From contig NZ_CP121463.1 in the NCBI RefSeq assembly GCF_029690065.1, positions 744,001-808,000 on the forward strand: a stretch of DNA of 64,000 bases, written 5' to 3'. This document shows positions 46,825-56,515 of this stretch, piece after piece. Both the position numbers and the translations under genes were made by a program. How positions within the stretch are numbered: the stretch's first letter is position 1; every line of letters begins with the position of its first letter. The DNA is from Arthrobacter sp. Y-9 (GTDB taxonomy: Bacteria; Actinomycetota; Actinomycetes; Actinomycetales; Micrococcaceae). A model generated the notes under the pieces. That model was not told the DNA's origin. It made no database searches and worked only from the letters and a program-made list of their open reading frames with translations.

Positions 46825-48888
46825 ATGTCGAAGAGAACGGACATTCAAGGCCTCCGTGCGCTTGCGGTTGTCCTGGTTGTCACGGCACACTCATTCGGTG
46901 TTCCATATGGGGGCTATGTTGGGGTTGACGTCTTCTACGTGATTTCGGGTTTCCTGATCACAGGAATCTTGATCAAGGAGATGGAGGCCAGCGGAAGTCT
47001 GTCATTCTCAGCGTTCTACCGGCGGCGCATGAGGCGGCTTCTGCCAGCCGGAGTGACAGTGCTTGCAGTGACAGTCATTGCTGCGTTCTGCCTTTGGTTC
47101 ATTCCTCGAGCACTGCAGACGTTGTTGGATGCAGCTAGCGCCCTCTTCTTCGCCGCGAACTGGCACTTTCAGGCGCTCGGCACAGACTATCTCCAGGCAG
47201 CCAAGCCTGTGTCTCCCGTCCAGCATTACTGGTCTCTTTCTGTTGAGGAACAGTTTTATGTCGTCTGGCCGCTTTTTCTGTTCGTCCTGTACAAACTCTT
47301 CCGGGGATCGCGCGCGAAGATCTCGGTGGTCGCGGGGGTCATCGCGTTGTGCAGTCTGGCATGGAGTGTCTGGGGCTCTGTGAGCTCTCCGGCTGCGGCG
47401 TACTTCGATACCTTCGGTCGAGCTTGGGAGCTCCTGATCGGTGCGATGATCGCCCTAGCTTCCGGAGTCCGCGGTAGACGACGACTGAGGATGGAAAACG
47501 AAGGTCTTCGTGTTGCGATCACCTGGGCAGGCTTGTTGTTGATCGTCGTGCCGGCATTGGCGATCGATCAGCGTTGGACGGCGCCTTTTCCGGCAGTTGT
47601 TCTCCCCGTGCTCGGGACTGCAACGGTGATCGTGGCCAGTAGTTATTCGGGGCCTCGCTCCTTGTTGGGGAATCCCGTGTCGCAGTGGCTTGGGAAGGTG
47701 TCGTACAGCCTGTACCTGTGGCACTTCCCCGTCATCGTTTTCGCTCACTCCGTGTGGGGGGCAGCGGTAGGGCCGTCGGTTCTCGCCTTGCTCCTGATGC
47801 TGGTTCTCTCCGCGATTTCCCACAGGTTCCTTGAGGCTCCCTTTCAAGGGCACCGAGGGCGTCGATCCCGTCGAAATCGACCGCCACGGGCGGCGGGTCC
47901 ACACCGCGAACTCCTTATCGCCGGGGGTGCTTTCATCGCGATACTCGTCCTTTCGTTCGCTCAATTACAGGGCCCAGGGGCGGCCAGGGACGCTTCGGCT
48001 CTTGTGAAACTGATCGGACGTAGTCCTGTGAGTGTGCAGACGTATGCCGAGTCGGCGGGCGCACGAGAAGCGGAACTGGTCAGTAGCCTTCGCGCGCGAA
48101 GCTGGACAGCTCCCATCAGGGGACAGCTGGACGGACTCTTTGCGGACCAATTGCCCCCTGAGATGTCCACGAAGGCGCCCGGGTGCCGAAATGATGTCGC
48201 CCAGGGCGGTCGCCCTCGGCTTTGTGGAGATCCAACCCCCGGTGGGGTTCTTGTGGTCGGGGACTCAGTGGCCCTATCTTGGGTGCCCGCGATCAGAGAG
48301 GCATTTAGGACGAGCAAGCTGAACGTGGCGGCCGTTGGCTATGCCAGTTGCCCTTTGGTGGAGATGCCCGGGGTGGCGCCCGGCGGAGAGTCGTTCAATC
48401 GTGCGTGTGGAACGCGCCGCCAGGAGATGTTGAGCATCATTGATTCCACCAGACCTGACGTGGTGGTTCTCTCGTCGGCTCAAAGTTACCTGGAGTCACC
48501 GGGTGCCAGTCCTGCAGCATGGCAAAAGGGCACCGCGAGCCTCTTAACCAGGCTTTCGCACGTTCCGAAGGTTATCCTGCTCAGCAACCCTCCTCGAACT
48601 GTGTTCCCAGATGGCTGCGCGACGAGAGTCACGGGGCCCTCGCTATGTACAGCGCCGGTGGAGAAGGAATACCTTGATAAGTCCGGGGCGGAGCGGGCAG
48701 CTGTCTCAGGTCATTCGAACGCCATTTTCGTCGACACTGAGTCATGGTTCTGTAGTGACGGTCAATGTCCCTTGGTGATCGGGGGAAACGTCTCGAGAAC
48801 CGACAACACCCACCTGACCGATGCTTCTTCAAAGGCGGTGGGGCCGCTCCTTCGGGCCATCTTAGCGTCGCGGTCCAGCGGTCTCTGA
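46825..48888 (+). CDS. OafA-type acyltransferase with SGNH domain
   Basis: A 687-residue membrane O-acyltransferase. The acyltransferase-3 domain (about 5-340, ten helices) begins RTDIQGLRALAVVLVV and has the conserved TAHS and GGYVGVDVFYVISGFLI. The C-terminal SGNH domain has VLVVGDSVALSWVPAI and DNTHLTDASSK. Such proteins acetylate exported sugars or peptidoglycan. Lower G+C matches Wzy next door. ATG 46825 has AGGGG upstream; a longer in-frame start is less likely. Confidence 0.92.
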   Translation: MSKRTDIQGLRALAVVLVVTAHSFGVPYGGYVGVDVFYVISGFLITGILIKEMEASGSLSFSAFYRRRMRRLLPAGVTVLAVTVIAAFCLWFIPRALQTLLDAASALFFAANWHFQALGTDYLQAAKPVSPVQHYWSLSVEEQFYVVWPLFLFVLYKLFRGSRAKISVVAGVIALCSLAWSVWGSVSSPAAAYFDTFGRAWELLIGAMIALASGVRGRRRLRMENEGLRVAITWAGLLLIVVPALAIDQRWTAPFPAVVLPVLGTATVIVASSYSGPRSLLGNPVSQWLGKVSYSLYLWHFPVIVFAHSVWGAAVGPSVLALLLMLVLSAISHRFLEAPFQGHRGRRSRRNRPPRAAGPHRELLIAGGAFIAILVLSFAQLQGPGAARDASALVKLIGRSPVSVQTYAESAGAREAELVSSLRARSWTAPIRGQLDGLFADQLPPEMSTKAPGCRNDVAQGGRPRLCGDPTPGGVLVVGDSVALSWVPAIREAFRTSKLNVAAVGYASCPLVEMPGVAPGGESFNRACGTRRQEMLSIIDSTRPDVVVLSSAQSYLESPGASPAAWQKGTASLLTRLSHVPKVILLSNPPRTVFPDGCATRVTGPSLCTAPVEKEYLDKSGAERAAVSGHSNAIFVDTESWFCSDGQCPLVIGGNVSRTDNTHLTDASSKAVGPLLRAILASRSSGL

Positions 48889-49015
48889 TTGGCGGTACCA
48901 CTGAGAACGAAGTGCTCAATACTCTGTGCGGTTTCATCCGCTATTGATGGGCCCCGGTCATCGTGGACCGCTTGGTGGACGTGGAGTGTGGAGGCGCGTC
49001 GAGATGCTCCAGGGC

Positions 49016-49510
49016 TTAGAGGGACCTGATCACTGAAGCGGGAATACCAGCGACTAGGACGTTCGGGGGAACGTCTTTGGTGACGACGGATCCCGCCGCG
49101 ACCACTGATCCTTTTCCAATCGTCACGCCGGGCAACAGGATCGAACCTGCCCCGACCCAGGATCCGTCGTCGATTGTGATTGGTTCAGGCTTCCACGAAC
49201 CTCTCGGAGCTCGGTGCATCGAAGTCCCGAGAGAGTGTGTGCTCGTCACGATCATCGCGCGCATCCCTACTGCCACATTGCGACCAATGGTGATCTGTGC
49301 CCCGTGGTCAAAGTAAACTTCGCGGTTGATGAAAGAGCCATCGCCAATACTCACTTCGGACCCAGAGAAATGGACGCCATCGCTGATGAGCGCCCCTCGA
49401 CACGCCAAACCGGCTCGGTGGAGCAACTCGGCGCGGAATCTGTTGGGAATGAGCGAGGACCCGAACACCCTGTTCATGATCCAAACATCTAATCGTTTCG
49501 CGGTGAACAC
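49016..49510 (-). CDS. Hexapeptide-repeat (LbH) acyltransferase
   Basis: A 164-residue left-handed beta-helix acetyltransferase-like protein. Hexapeptide turns (ISDGVHFSGSEVSIGDGSFI, ITIDDGSWVGAGSILLPGVTIG) and catalytic His region TSTHSLGTSMHR are visible. It probably O-acetylates a sugar of the exopolysaccharide. GTG 49510. It is separated by 212 bp from the upstream glycosyltransferase, so it may have its own promoter. Confidence 0.87.
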   Translation of the reverse strand: MFTAKRLDVWIMNRVFGSSLIPNRFRAELLHRAGLACRGALISDGVHFSGSEVSIGDGSFINREVYFDHGAQITIGRNVAVGMRAMIVTSTHSLGTSMHRAPRGSWKPEPITIDDGSWVGAGSILLPGVTIGKGSVVAAGSVVTKDVPPNVLVAGIPASVIRSL

Positions 49511-49722
49511 TCAAGGACCCCCTGCGGTCTTTGTTATGTTCTGTCATCCTAGTGTCGAAACACCCATGAAACAATCCGAGAGTTGACTCTCTAGTGATTT
49601 TCTCGAGTCAATCCGAACGTTCCCCGAACGCATTCTGGTGCTCATGGTAGCCCGGGCCGACGGTCGGTTTAGGGTACTCCAGGGCGAGACGGACCGTGCC
49701 GGCGCGAGGCCTGGAGCGGACT

Positions 49723-50850
49723 TCACTGCCTGTTTCGGTGCGCGATCGAGTCGTAGAGCGTCTCCAAAACCTGAGTGCAGCGCTGGATGTCGAAGCGTTT
49801 CTGAACATGTTCGCGACCTTGGCACCCAAGAAGGTGTGCGAACGGCGAGTCGCCGAGCAGGCGTTCGAGGTTCGTGCTGAGTGCGGCGACATCGCCTTCC
49901 TCAGCCAGCAGACCGGTGCGCTCGTGAAGCACCGCCTCGGGCACGCCCCCACAGCGGTAAGCCACGGAGGGGATACCCGCCGCGGCTGCTTCGAGGAAAA
50001 CCATTCCAAACGCCTCCACGGCTCCGTTGGCCGCGGTCTTCGACGGACCGAGGAAGACCGCAGACGAGGACAGAAGCCGCGCGGCGTCCGTGGGCGAGAT
50101 GGCGCCGACAAATTGCGCGCCTGCACCGAGTTCGAAATCCAGTTTTTCCAGGTAAGTGCGCATAGGACCGTCACCGGCGATCGTCAGAGGGTGCGCATCA
50201 CGGAGATCTTGAGGAAGTCTCGCGTAGGCACGGAGCCCGTCGTCGACGCCTTTCACATCGGCCAGACGACCTAAGAAAATGACACCCTGACGTGGTTGTG
50301 TCTCAGAAACCGGGGCCGGAAGGGGTATGCCGATCGGCACAGTGTGAATTCGGTCTGGAGGTGCGCCGAGAGATTCCAATCGCGCAGCCATGAACGAAGA
50401 GTTGGTGACGAGCGCGGAGGCGTAGGAAAACAACTCCTGAAGGCGCGCACGGTAGAGCCGGGAAAGCGGGTCATTCTGATGTGGAAGCACATTCACGTCA
50501 ACGCCGTGGAAAGTCACCACGAGTGGCAGCCCGAGCTTGCGAAGGGTGGGGACGAGCATGACCGCGTCCATCCCGAAGTGAGCATGGACCAGAGATGGGT
50601 CGATTTCCATCAACGTCTTGCGCAGAGTCCTGCTTGATCGGGTGATCTTCAGCAGGCGACGTCGGTTTCTGCTTGCCCCCGGCATCACGGGGACATCTGC
50701 GCTGGACGCGATCGGCGAATCCACCAGGTCCAGGCCGAAGAGCACGCCTTCCCACGTCGTCAGCGCGTCTACCTGATTGCGGATGAATGTTTCAGAGCCT
50801 GCCAGGAGAAGCTCCCGGAAGATGGCAACACGGGGCCGTTCAGTCGACAT
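49723..50850 (-). CDS. Glycosyltransferase, GT4 family
   Basis: A 375-residue retaining glycosyltransferase of GT-B fold. VHAHFGMDAV and VVTFHGVDVNVLPHQ lie in the acceptor half, FLGRLADVKGVDDGL and the E-x7-E motif EAFGMVFLEAAAAG in the donor half. The sugar cannot be read from sequence. It ends the run that starts with the initiating transferase. Confidence 0.9.
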   Translation of the reverse strand: MSTERPRVAIFRELLLAGSETFIRNQVDALTTWEGVLFGLDLVDSPIASSADVPVMPGASRNRRRLLKITRSSRTLRKTLMEIDPSLVHAHFGMDAVMLVPTLRKLGLPLVVTFHGVDVNVLPHQNDPLSRLYRARLQELFSYASALVTNSSFMAARLESLGAPPDRIHTVPIGIPLPAPVSETQPRQGVIFLGRLADVKGVDDGLRAYARLPQDLRDAHPLTIAGDGPMRTYLEKLDFELGAGAQFVGAISPTDAARLLSSSAVFLGPSKTAANGAVEAFGMVFLEAAAAGIPSVAYRCGGVPEAVLHERTGLLAEEGDVAALSTNLERLLGDSPFAHLLGCQGREHVQKRFDIQRCTQVLETLYDSIAHRNRQ

Positions 50851-50856
50851 AACGGG

Positions 50857-52170
50857 TCACCGTCCCCTCATGTTAAGAACCCGTCGGCTCAGCCTGACGG
50901 CCGCGCGGAGGTCATCACTGCGGATCGCGTAGAAGTCGATGAATCGGGTGCCATGCTGGCGGTTCAGGAAGTGAATGTTCAGATTTGAGGCGATCAGGCT
51001 TCCGGTCAGCGTTGCTATTGCAGCTCCCAGAGCACCGAGCGGGGGACACAGCACTACGAGCACGCTGACATTGAACACGAGTGCGATGAAGAGGGAGAGG
51101 CTCCGCAGGCCCGGCCGGCCTCGCGCAGCGAGGCCCGCGCCGGCGATGGATCCGGGCACTCCGAACACCCCGACTGAGATGAGAACCAGCACGCTCGGGA
51201 TCGCCCCCGTGAATTCGCTTCCGAATGCGGGAACGAACCAGAGCGGAAGCGACGCGGCGAGGGCGATACCGCCGAGCATCGACAGAAGGAAGGAGATTCT
51301 GGCTGTCGCTGTCAGACGCGGGGTCGACCGATCTGCGGCGTCAGCTGACATCGTGACGTCACGGATTGCGTTGTTCAGGAGGAGAGAGGCATCCGAAATA
51401 TTGACCGCGACTGCGAAGTAACCGAGCGCGACTGGACCGGCGAGCGGCAGCATGATCAGCTGTGCGACGCGGCTGAGCAAGATTCCAGAGACGGATCCGA
51501 GCCACATTCGAAAGCCGTAGTGTGCCAAATTCGCGGGCCGGGCCTCGTTCGTCACGGTCCGCGGCCCCCTGACAAGCTCCCGGATTGAACCGATGTAGGC
51601 CAAACCTCCGACGATCGGGGCTAACGCTATGAAAAGTGTGGCAGTCTCGACAGTCAAGGTCCCCGTGAGGAACGCTGCCAATGTTCCTCCGAAGCGGGCG
51701 ATACCGGTGAGCAGCTTTTCCAGATTCACGAGGTTCCAGCGATGCATGCCCGATGCGAGCCCGCGGGGCGCCCCGAGCAGCACTGACGGGACGATTGCAA
51801 TACAGGTCAGCTGGATGATCTGTTCCACTGCCTGGTTTCCTGCGGAGAGCAATGGTGCTGCAAAAAACGTCGCAATGCCGGCGAGAGCACCGGTAAGAAG
51901 CAAGAGCACTCCTCCACTGCGGAGTCCTTGAAGACTTGCTGCAGACGCCTTGGCTGTTGCGAAAGTCAATGCCTCCGGGATGCCGAACATCGCGATGGTG
52001 AGGGCAAGCATGAGAGGGGCAGTCGCCGCGGCCAGTTCTCCTCGACCGTCGACCCCCAGCGCCCGGGCGAGCAGGGGAGCCGCGAGGAAGGTGGACAGGG
52101 GCAACGCGAGATTGCCGATCGCTGAAAGGAGGGCGTTGCGTCCGATGTCACGGGAATCCAGCTTCTTCAA
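50857..52170 (-). CDS. Wzx-type polysaccharide flippase
   Basis: A 437-residue oligosaccharide flippase with about twelve helices, opening RNALLSAIGNLALPLSTFLAAPLLARALG, typical of the MATE-like Wzx/MVF superfamily. It moves lipid-linked repeat units across the membrane for Wzy. TTG 52170 is chosen because AAGGAGGAG is eight bases upstream; an in-frame TTG at 52203 has no such site. Confidence 0.88.
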   Translation of the reverse strand: MKKLDSRDIGRNALLSAIGNLALPLSTFLAAPLLARALGVDGRGELAAATAPLMLALTIAMFGIPEALTFATAKASAASLQGLRSGGVLLLLTGALAGIATFFAAPLLSAGNQAVEQIIQLTCIAIVPSVLLGAPRGLASGMHRWNLVNLEKLLTGIARFGGTLAAFLTGTLTVETATLFIALAPIVGGLAYIGSIRELVRGPRTVTNEARPANLAHYGFRMWLGSVSGILLSRVAQLIMLPLAGPVALGYFAVAVNISDASLLLNNAIRDVTMSADAADRSTPRLTATARISFLLSMLGGIALAASLPLWFVPAFGSEFTGAIPSVLVLISVGVFGVPGSIAGAGLAARGRPGLRSLSLFIALVFNVSVLVVLCPPLGALGAAIATLTGSLIASNLNIHFLNRQHGTRFIDFYAIRSDDLRAAVRLSRRVLNMRGR

Positions 52171-52195
52171 CGGTGTCTCCTCCTTGCCCGATTCG

Positions 52196-53083
52196 CTATG
52201 CAATTCCGCGCCCGGTGAGTACCTTCAACGGCAGGATTGCGACGGCGGGGAGCGTCTTAAGCCCCGGGCGTCCCCACGTGAAGGCTGTGCCTAGAACCCT
52301 CAGCGCGGTCTTGATATCGCGGTGACGCCATGCCTGAAAGTACGTCACGGTGATGAGGAAGTCTCCTCGAGTACGTTTGTCCAGGTGGTCCAGGGCACGC
52401 CGGGCCCAGGCCAATGAATCTGAGGGCTTGATACCGCGTGAAACAGAGCCTCCCCCATCGCGCAGCTCGGTCAGCGGCTGAACTACTTGGCGGATATCGA
52501 GACCAGGGATTTCCTTGTCGAGCCGTAGCAGCCAGTCGGTGTCCTGGTGGAAGCGAAGGGTTACATCGAAGGGGTGATCCAGCACCATGTCGCGCGGAAA
52601 GACCAGCGTGGATGTGTGCATGGCTCCTTGCCCTCCCTTCACGGCCGTCTTCCGGAATAGGTAGTGCGGCAGCCGTTCGCCGGCATGCCAGAGTCGCTGC
52701 GGCCAGACCCTACCACTCGGTTCCTGAACCGTTGTCGTTGACAACCAATGGCGTTGCGAGTCGTCCAGCAACGAAAGTTGAAGTGCAAGCTTCTCCGGGT
52801 GCCAGACGTCATCGTCATCGAGTAACGCGATCACATCGCCGCTTGCAGCGGAGATTCCTGCCATTCTCGCCACATTCCCACCGGCGCGGGGGCCGGTGCG
52901 AACGACCGTGACCCGCGGGTCGGCGGGAAGCATCAGTTCGTCCGAGGTGTCCGCGGCCACGATGACTTCGTGCAGCGATTCGGTCTGAGCAAGTGCCGAT
53001 GCGACGGCGTCATACAACTCTGGGCGCCCGATCGTCGGGATTACCGCACTGACCCGGCGGCCGTTTGTGATTCTCTCGGTCAT
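52196..53083 (-). CDS. Glycosyltransferase, GT2 family
   Basis: A 295-residue inverting GT-A enzyme. VSAVIPTIGRPELYDAV opens the nucleotide-binding fold, ALLDDDDVWHPEKLALQ contains the metal-binding DxD, and FHQDTDWLLRLD carries the likely catalytic acidic residue. ATG 53083 overlaps the preceding stop as ATGA. Confidence 0.9.
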   Translation of the reverse strand: MTERITNGRRVSAVIPTIGRPELYDAVASALAQTESLHEVIVAADTSDELMLPADPRVTVVRTGPRAGGNVARMAGISAASGDVIALLDDDDVWHPEKLALQLSLLDDSQRHWLSTTTVQEPSGRVWPQRLWHAGERLPHYLFRKTAVKGGQGAMHTSTLVFPRDMVLDHPFDVTLRFHQDTDWLLRLDKEIPGLDIRQVVQPLTELRDGGGSVSRGIKPSDSLAWARRALDHLDKRTRGDFLITVTYFQAWRHRDIKTALRVLGTAFTWGRPGLKTLPAVAILPLKVLTGRGIA

Positions 53084-54330
53084 GACACTGCACCTGTCGC
53101 TGAAAGTACGCCATCTGCGTAACTGGACCAATCTGTCCAACCTGCTTGAATTGCTTCCTGAGAGATCGCCTGACGGCGTTCCCAGCTGAGTTTGGGTGCT
53201 CCAGCTAGGACGGTTCGAAGACTGCCGGTATCGCCCGCATCAAGCACAGTGTGGAGGTTCGAAAGGACTTCGTGCGCGCCATTCTCGCGCGTCGTGACCA
53301 CGGGAAGGCCAGCCGCGGCGGCTTCGGCAACCACCAGAGCAAAGCAGTCTTCGATCGAGGGGAGCACAAAAACGTCTGAGCGGGCGTACAACGCTGCTAG
53401 TTCAGTCGCAGTGAGCACCCCGGCCAGCCGGACGTTGTCAGGCGCGTTGCGCAGGATCCGACGGTCGAAGACTTGGCCCACGAGCGTCAAGTCCACAGGA
53501 AGCCCCCGCACTGCGTCCAGCAGGAATGGAATTCCCTTGCGAAGACAGATCTGTGCTGTACATACAATCTGTACCCGGCGGCCGTTACTCGTGTCCGCGT
53601 CATCGGAATGTTCGCGGGGCTGGAAGATGGCCGGGTCCACCCCGTACGGGATCTGGATGATTTTCTCCGCGGATATACCCTGGGAGAGCATCTGCTCGGC
53701 CACTACCCTCCCGGGGACCAGCACCTTGTCAGCGAGGTCGAGTTCGGCTTCGATGCGCTCTACGAACCATTCCGGATACATTTCCGCGTGCGCCCGTCGC
53801 GCGCCGAAGAAGCTTTCCAGCATCGTGTTTCTCACGCGAGGATGCGCATCGATCTCGTGGAGGACGCGTTCACGGTCGGAGTTGCGTTTGAAGGTCTCCA
53901 GCGAAGATCCCGGCATGGAAAAGAGAATCTCGGCGTCTCCGAAATCCACATTTTGCGCGGATTTGTCGTATGCGACCTTCCACGCGGCGTTGCCCAGGGT
54001 ATGGGTGAGGGGCGATCGCATGCGGCCACCGAGAACTCTGGTGAATTCCGCCATCGGAGCAAGCCGCACATCCTGGCGGAGCCGACCACTCTCGACGCGG
54101 GCGCTCTGCTTCCTGACGAACTGCTGAAGCAGGGCGAACTGTGGAAGCACGCGAGATGAGGCCCGCGCGATGGACAACAGCGGGGCCTGGTTTCGAATGG
54201 CTCGGCGAGTCAAGAGCCCGTGCCGATCTGCACCGGCTGCGATGGCCCGGATCGCATTTTCATCGAAGGCGCTCGAGACGGCGACTGCACGGCCTGCCGG
54301 GCGGTTCGAGGCAGACCGGGAGGTGATCAT
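53080..54330 (-). CDS. Glycosyltransferase, GT4 family
   Basis: A 416-residue GT-B enzyme. The donor half shows CTAQICLRKGIPFLLDAV and the acidic motif EDCFALVVAEAAAAG; the N-terminal half is poorly conserved (SMPGSSLETFKRN, LHEIDAHPRVRN). Both ends overlap neighbouring genes through ATGA, so its translation is coupled on both sides. Confidence 0.9.
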   Translation of the reverse strand: MITSRSASNRPAGRAVAVSSAFDENAIRAIAAGADRHGLLTRRAIRNQAPLLSIARASSRVLPQFALLQQFVRKQSARVESGRLRQDVRLAPMAEFTRVLGGRMRSPLTHTLGNAAWKVAYDKSAQNVDFGDAEILFSMPGSSLETFKRNSDRERVLHEIDAHPRVRNTMLESFFGARRAHAEMYPEWFVERIEAELDLADKVLVPGRVVAEQMLSQGISAEKIIQIPYGVDPAIFQPREHSDDADTSNGRRVQIVCTAQICLRKGIPFLLDAVRGLPVDLTLVGQVFDRRILRNAPDNVRLAGVLTATELAALYARSDVFVLPSIEDCFALVVAEAAAAGLPVVTTRENGAHEVLSNLHTVLDAGDTGSLRTVLAGAPKLSWERRQAISQEAIQAGWTDWSSYADGVLSATGAVS

Positions 54331-55409
54331 GCTCGTTCTCCTTCGCTCCGGGTATCGACCTGCGTATTGAGAAGCCGATCAAGTGCCGCGGCGGAACGCG
54401 CCCAGGAGTATCTTGCGGTGTTCTTACGCCCGAGATCGATGAGATCCTGACGCAGCGTGAGGTCGGTATCGAGTTCCCTGAGACCTTCCACAAGTGATGC
54501 TTCGGACTCCCTCGCGAAGTAGCGCGCTGAGGACCCCAGCACTTCCCGGAGCGCAGGGGCATCGGACGCAAGGACAGGCACGCCGGACGCCTGGGCTTCA
54601 AGCGGGGGGATGCCGAAACCTTCGTAGCGCGAAGGGAACACGAAAGCGCGGGCAGCGGCGTAAAGGCGCCGCAATTCGTCGTCGTCCACTCTCCCCAGGT
54701 ACTCCACGGCCTGGGTGGACGTTCTCCCCTTATTCGTGCGGGAAACTGTTTCTGGTGTGCTTCCGACCAGTTTCAGTCGTGTGCTGCTACCTGTCGATTC
54801 CGCATACCGGTGGAACGCCCGGACCAGAAGGTCGATGTTCTTGTGCGGCAAGAGGGAGGAGACCGCGAGGAAATAAGGGGTATCAGCTTCGCCGGCGGGC
54901 TCCTGGTGGAATCCGTGTGCAGCCGCATTGGGGACCACCGTGATCTTGGCCGGATCAAGGTGGTACACGGAAGCGATCTCCTGGCGGGAGAATTCGCTGA
55001 CCGTGATGACAGCCGCTGCCGGCCGAAGCGTCAGTGTTGAAAGGAGCCTGTACGCCGCCCGGAACCGCGATGAATAGGTCTGGGGCTGACGAACGTAGGT
55101 GACATCGTGGTGTGTCACCACCTGACGACGTCGCAGGATCGGTCCGGTGTTCGTCAGGGAGAGCAGCAGAGGGTCCCTCTTGGTCCGAGCGAGCGCACGT
55201 GGCAAGTCCCATTGCTCCCAAAGGTGGCCCTGGTGTTTGCCCCATTGCTGCACAGAGACTCCCGCAATGGACGTCTCGCGGAGGGGCCCCGGCGGGGCGA
55301 CCAGCACCAGGTCGTCGCGGAGTGGCGCCAACGCCGTCACGATCTCCTCTGCAAATCGCTGGACGCCGGTCACCTTCTGGGTCAGGAAGCGGCAGTTCAC
55401 GACGATCAT
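54327..55409 (-). CDS. Glycosyltransferase, GT4 family
   Basis: A 360-residue GT-B enzyme. GVQRFAEEIVTAL near the N-terminus, VVTHHDVTYVRQP, ISVSEFSR-like VITVSEFSRQEI, FLAVSSLLPHKNIDLLV and PSRYEGFGIPPLEAQASG fit mannosyl/rhamnosyl transferases of capsule loci. ATGA overlaps at both ends. Confidence 0.9.
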   Translation of the reverse strand: MIVVNCRFLTQKVTGVQRFAEEIVTALAPLRDDLVLVAPPGPLRETSIAGVSVQQWGKHQGHLWEQWDLPRALARTKRDPLLLSLTNTGPILRRRQVVTHHDVTYVRQPQTYSSRFRAAYRLLSTLTLRPAAAVITVSEFSRQEIASVYHLDPAKITVVPNAAAHGFHQEPAGEADTPYFLAVSSLLPHKNIDLLVRAFHRYAESTGSSTRLKLVGSTPETVSRTNKGRTSTQAVEYLGRVDDDELRRLYAAARAFVFPSRYEGFGIPPLEAQASGVPVLASDAPALREVLGSSARYFARESEASLVEGLRELDTDLTLRQDLIDLGRKNTARYSWARSAAALDRLLNTQVDTRSEGERA

Positions 55410-56512
55410 GAGACGAACGCCCTCAGCTCATCTTCGAATCGCGCGGTTGCGAAACGTGCGGTCGCTTCGAATCCGTCGAACGGATCCAGGCGCAGGGCCT
55501 CGTCGACTGCGAGAGCGAGGTCGATGACGTCGGTGGACGCAGCGATCACCCCGGTGCGTCCCGGGGTCAGGCTCTCCAGCTGGCCTCCGATCGGGCCGGT
55601 GACGACGGGAGTTCCAGCCGCTTGTGCTTCGACCGGAACAATGCCGAAGTCCTCAATGGCGGGGAAGACCAACACCCTCGCCGCTTGGTAGAGGGAGAAC
55701 AGGAGCGCATCGGACGGTGCGATGACGAAGTGGACCGGGACGGAGGACTGAGCGGCAAGTGCGCGGAGACGCTCCTCTTCGGGGCCCTTGCCCGCGATCA
55801 CGACGGGAAGTCCCACGGCCTCGCCTGCGGAGATCACCAGGTCGAGCCGCTTATAAGGAATGAAGCGGGACATGCCCAAGACGAAGTCGTCGGGGAGGCC
55901 GTCCAGAAGCGTCAGCTCATGGGAGCTGGAGACTTCGGAGCGCCAGTCGTCGACCCGTTGCACTCGCTCCACAGCAACCGGTGGGTAGATGACAGATGCC
56001 TCACGCCCCCAGGTTGCCTCAATGCGATCCTTGACAAACTTGCTGTTGGCCGAAATCGCCGTCGGCTCCTGGGCTCGGCGCCGATCGATGGATTTCAGCA
56101 GAGGGGCGACCGTGCGCACGGCGGCGTTGGAGCCTCGAAGGTCGAGCTCCGGAGTCCAGATGTAGCGGGCCGGGGTGTGCGCGTAAACGTACTTCGGGGC
56201 AGGGTCGCGCCGATTCCGGAACCCGACATGGTGCGCGAAGAGGTGCGAGCTCACCAGCGTCCAGTCATGAGCCTCAGGGCTCTCAAGCAGGCGCCAGGTG
56301 GGGAGCATGAGCGGCAGGGCCAGCGCCTTCCGCCGTCGCAAGGGAGTCTTGGCCAGCCAAGTCTCGCGGACTTCGCGCTCGCCGAAGCGTCCCGGCGCGT
56401 CATTCCACAAGCACTGGATGGCCGCATCGGGAAACGCAGCCGCCATGGACTCGAGGACCTTCTCGGACCCGCCAGAAGCTGCAATCCATTCGTGAACAAT
56501 CAGACCGCTCAT
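55406..56512 (-). CDS. Glycosyltransferase, GT4 family (WbaZ-like)
   Basis: A 368-residue GT-B enzyme. IVHEWIAASGGSEKVLESMA opens it, YAHTPARYIWTPELD is characteristic of WbaZ-like mannosyltransferases, and MSRFIPYKRLDLVI and FGIVPVEAQAAGTPVV form the donor site. Named only at family level. It starts 3 bp after the sugar-nucleotide dehydrogenase stop. Confidence 0.9.
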   Translation of the reverse strand: MSGLIVHEWIAASGGSEKVLESMAAAFPDAAIQCLWNDAPGRFGEREVRETWLAKTPLRRRKALALPLMLPTWRLLESPEAHDWTLVSSHLFAHHVGFRNRRDPAPKYVYAHTPARYIWTPELDLRGSNAAVRTVAPLLKSIDRRRAQEPTAISANSKFVKDRIEATWGREASVIYPPVAVERVQRVDDWRSEVSSSHELTLLDGLPDDFVLGMSRFIPYKRLDLVISAGEAVGLPVVIAGKGPEEERLRALAAQSSVPVHFVIAPSDALLFSLYQAARVLVFPAIEDFGIVPVEAQAAGTPVVTGPIGGQLESLTPGRTGVIAASTDVIDLALAVDEALRLDPFDGFEATARFATARFEDELRAFVS

Positions 56513-56515
56513 GGC

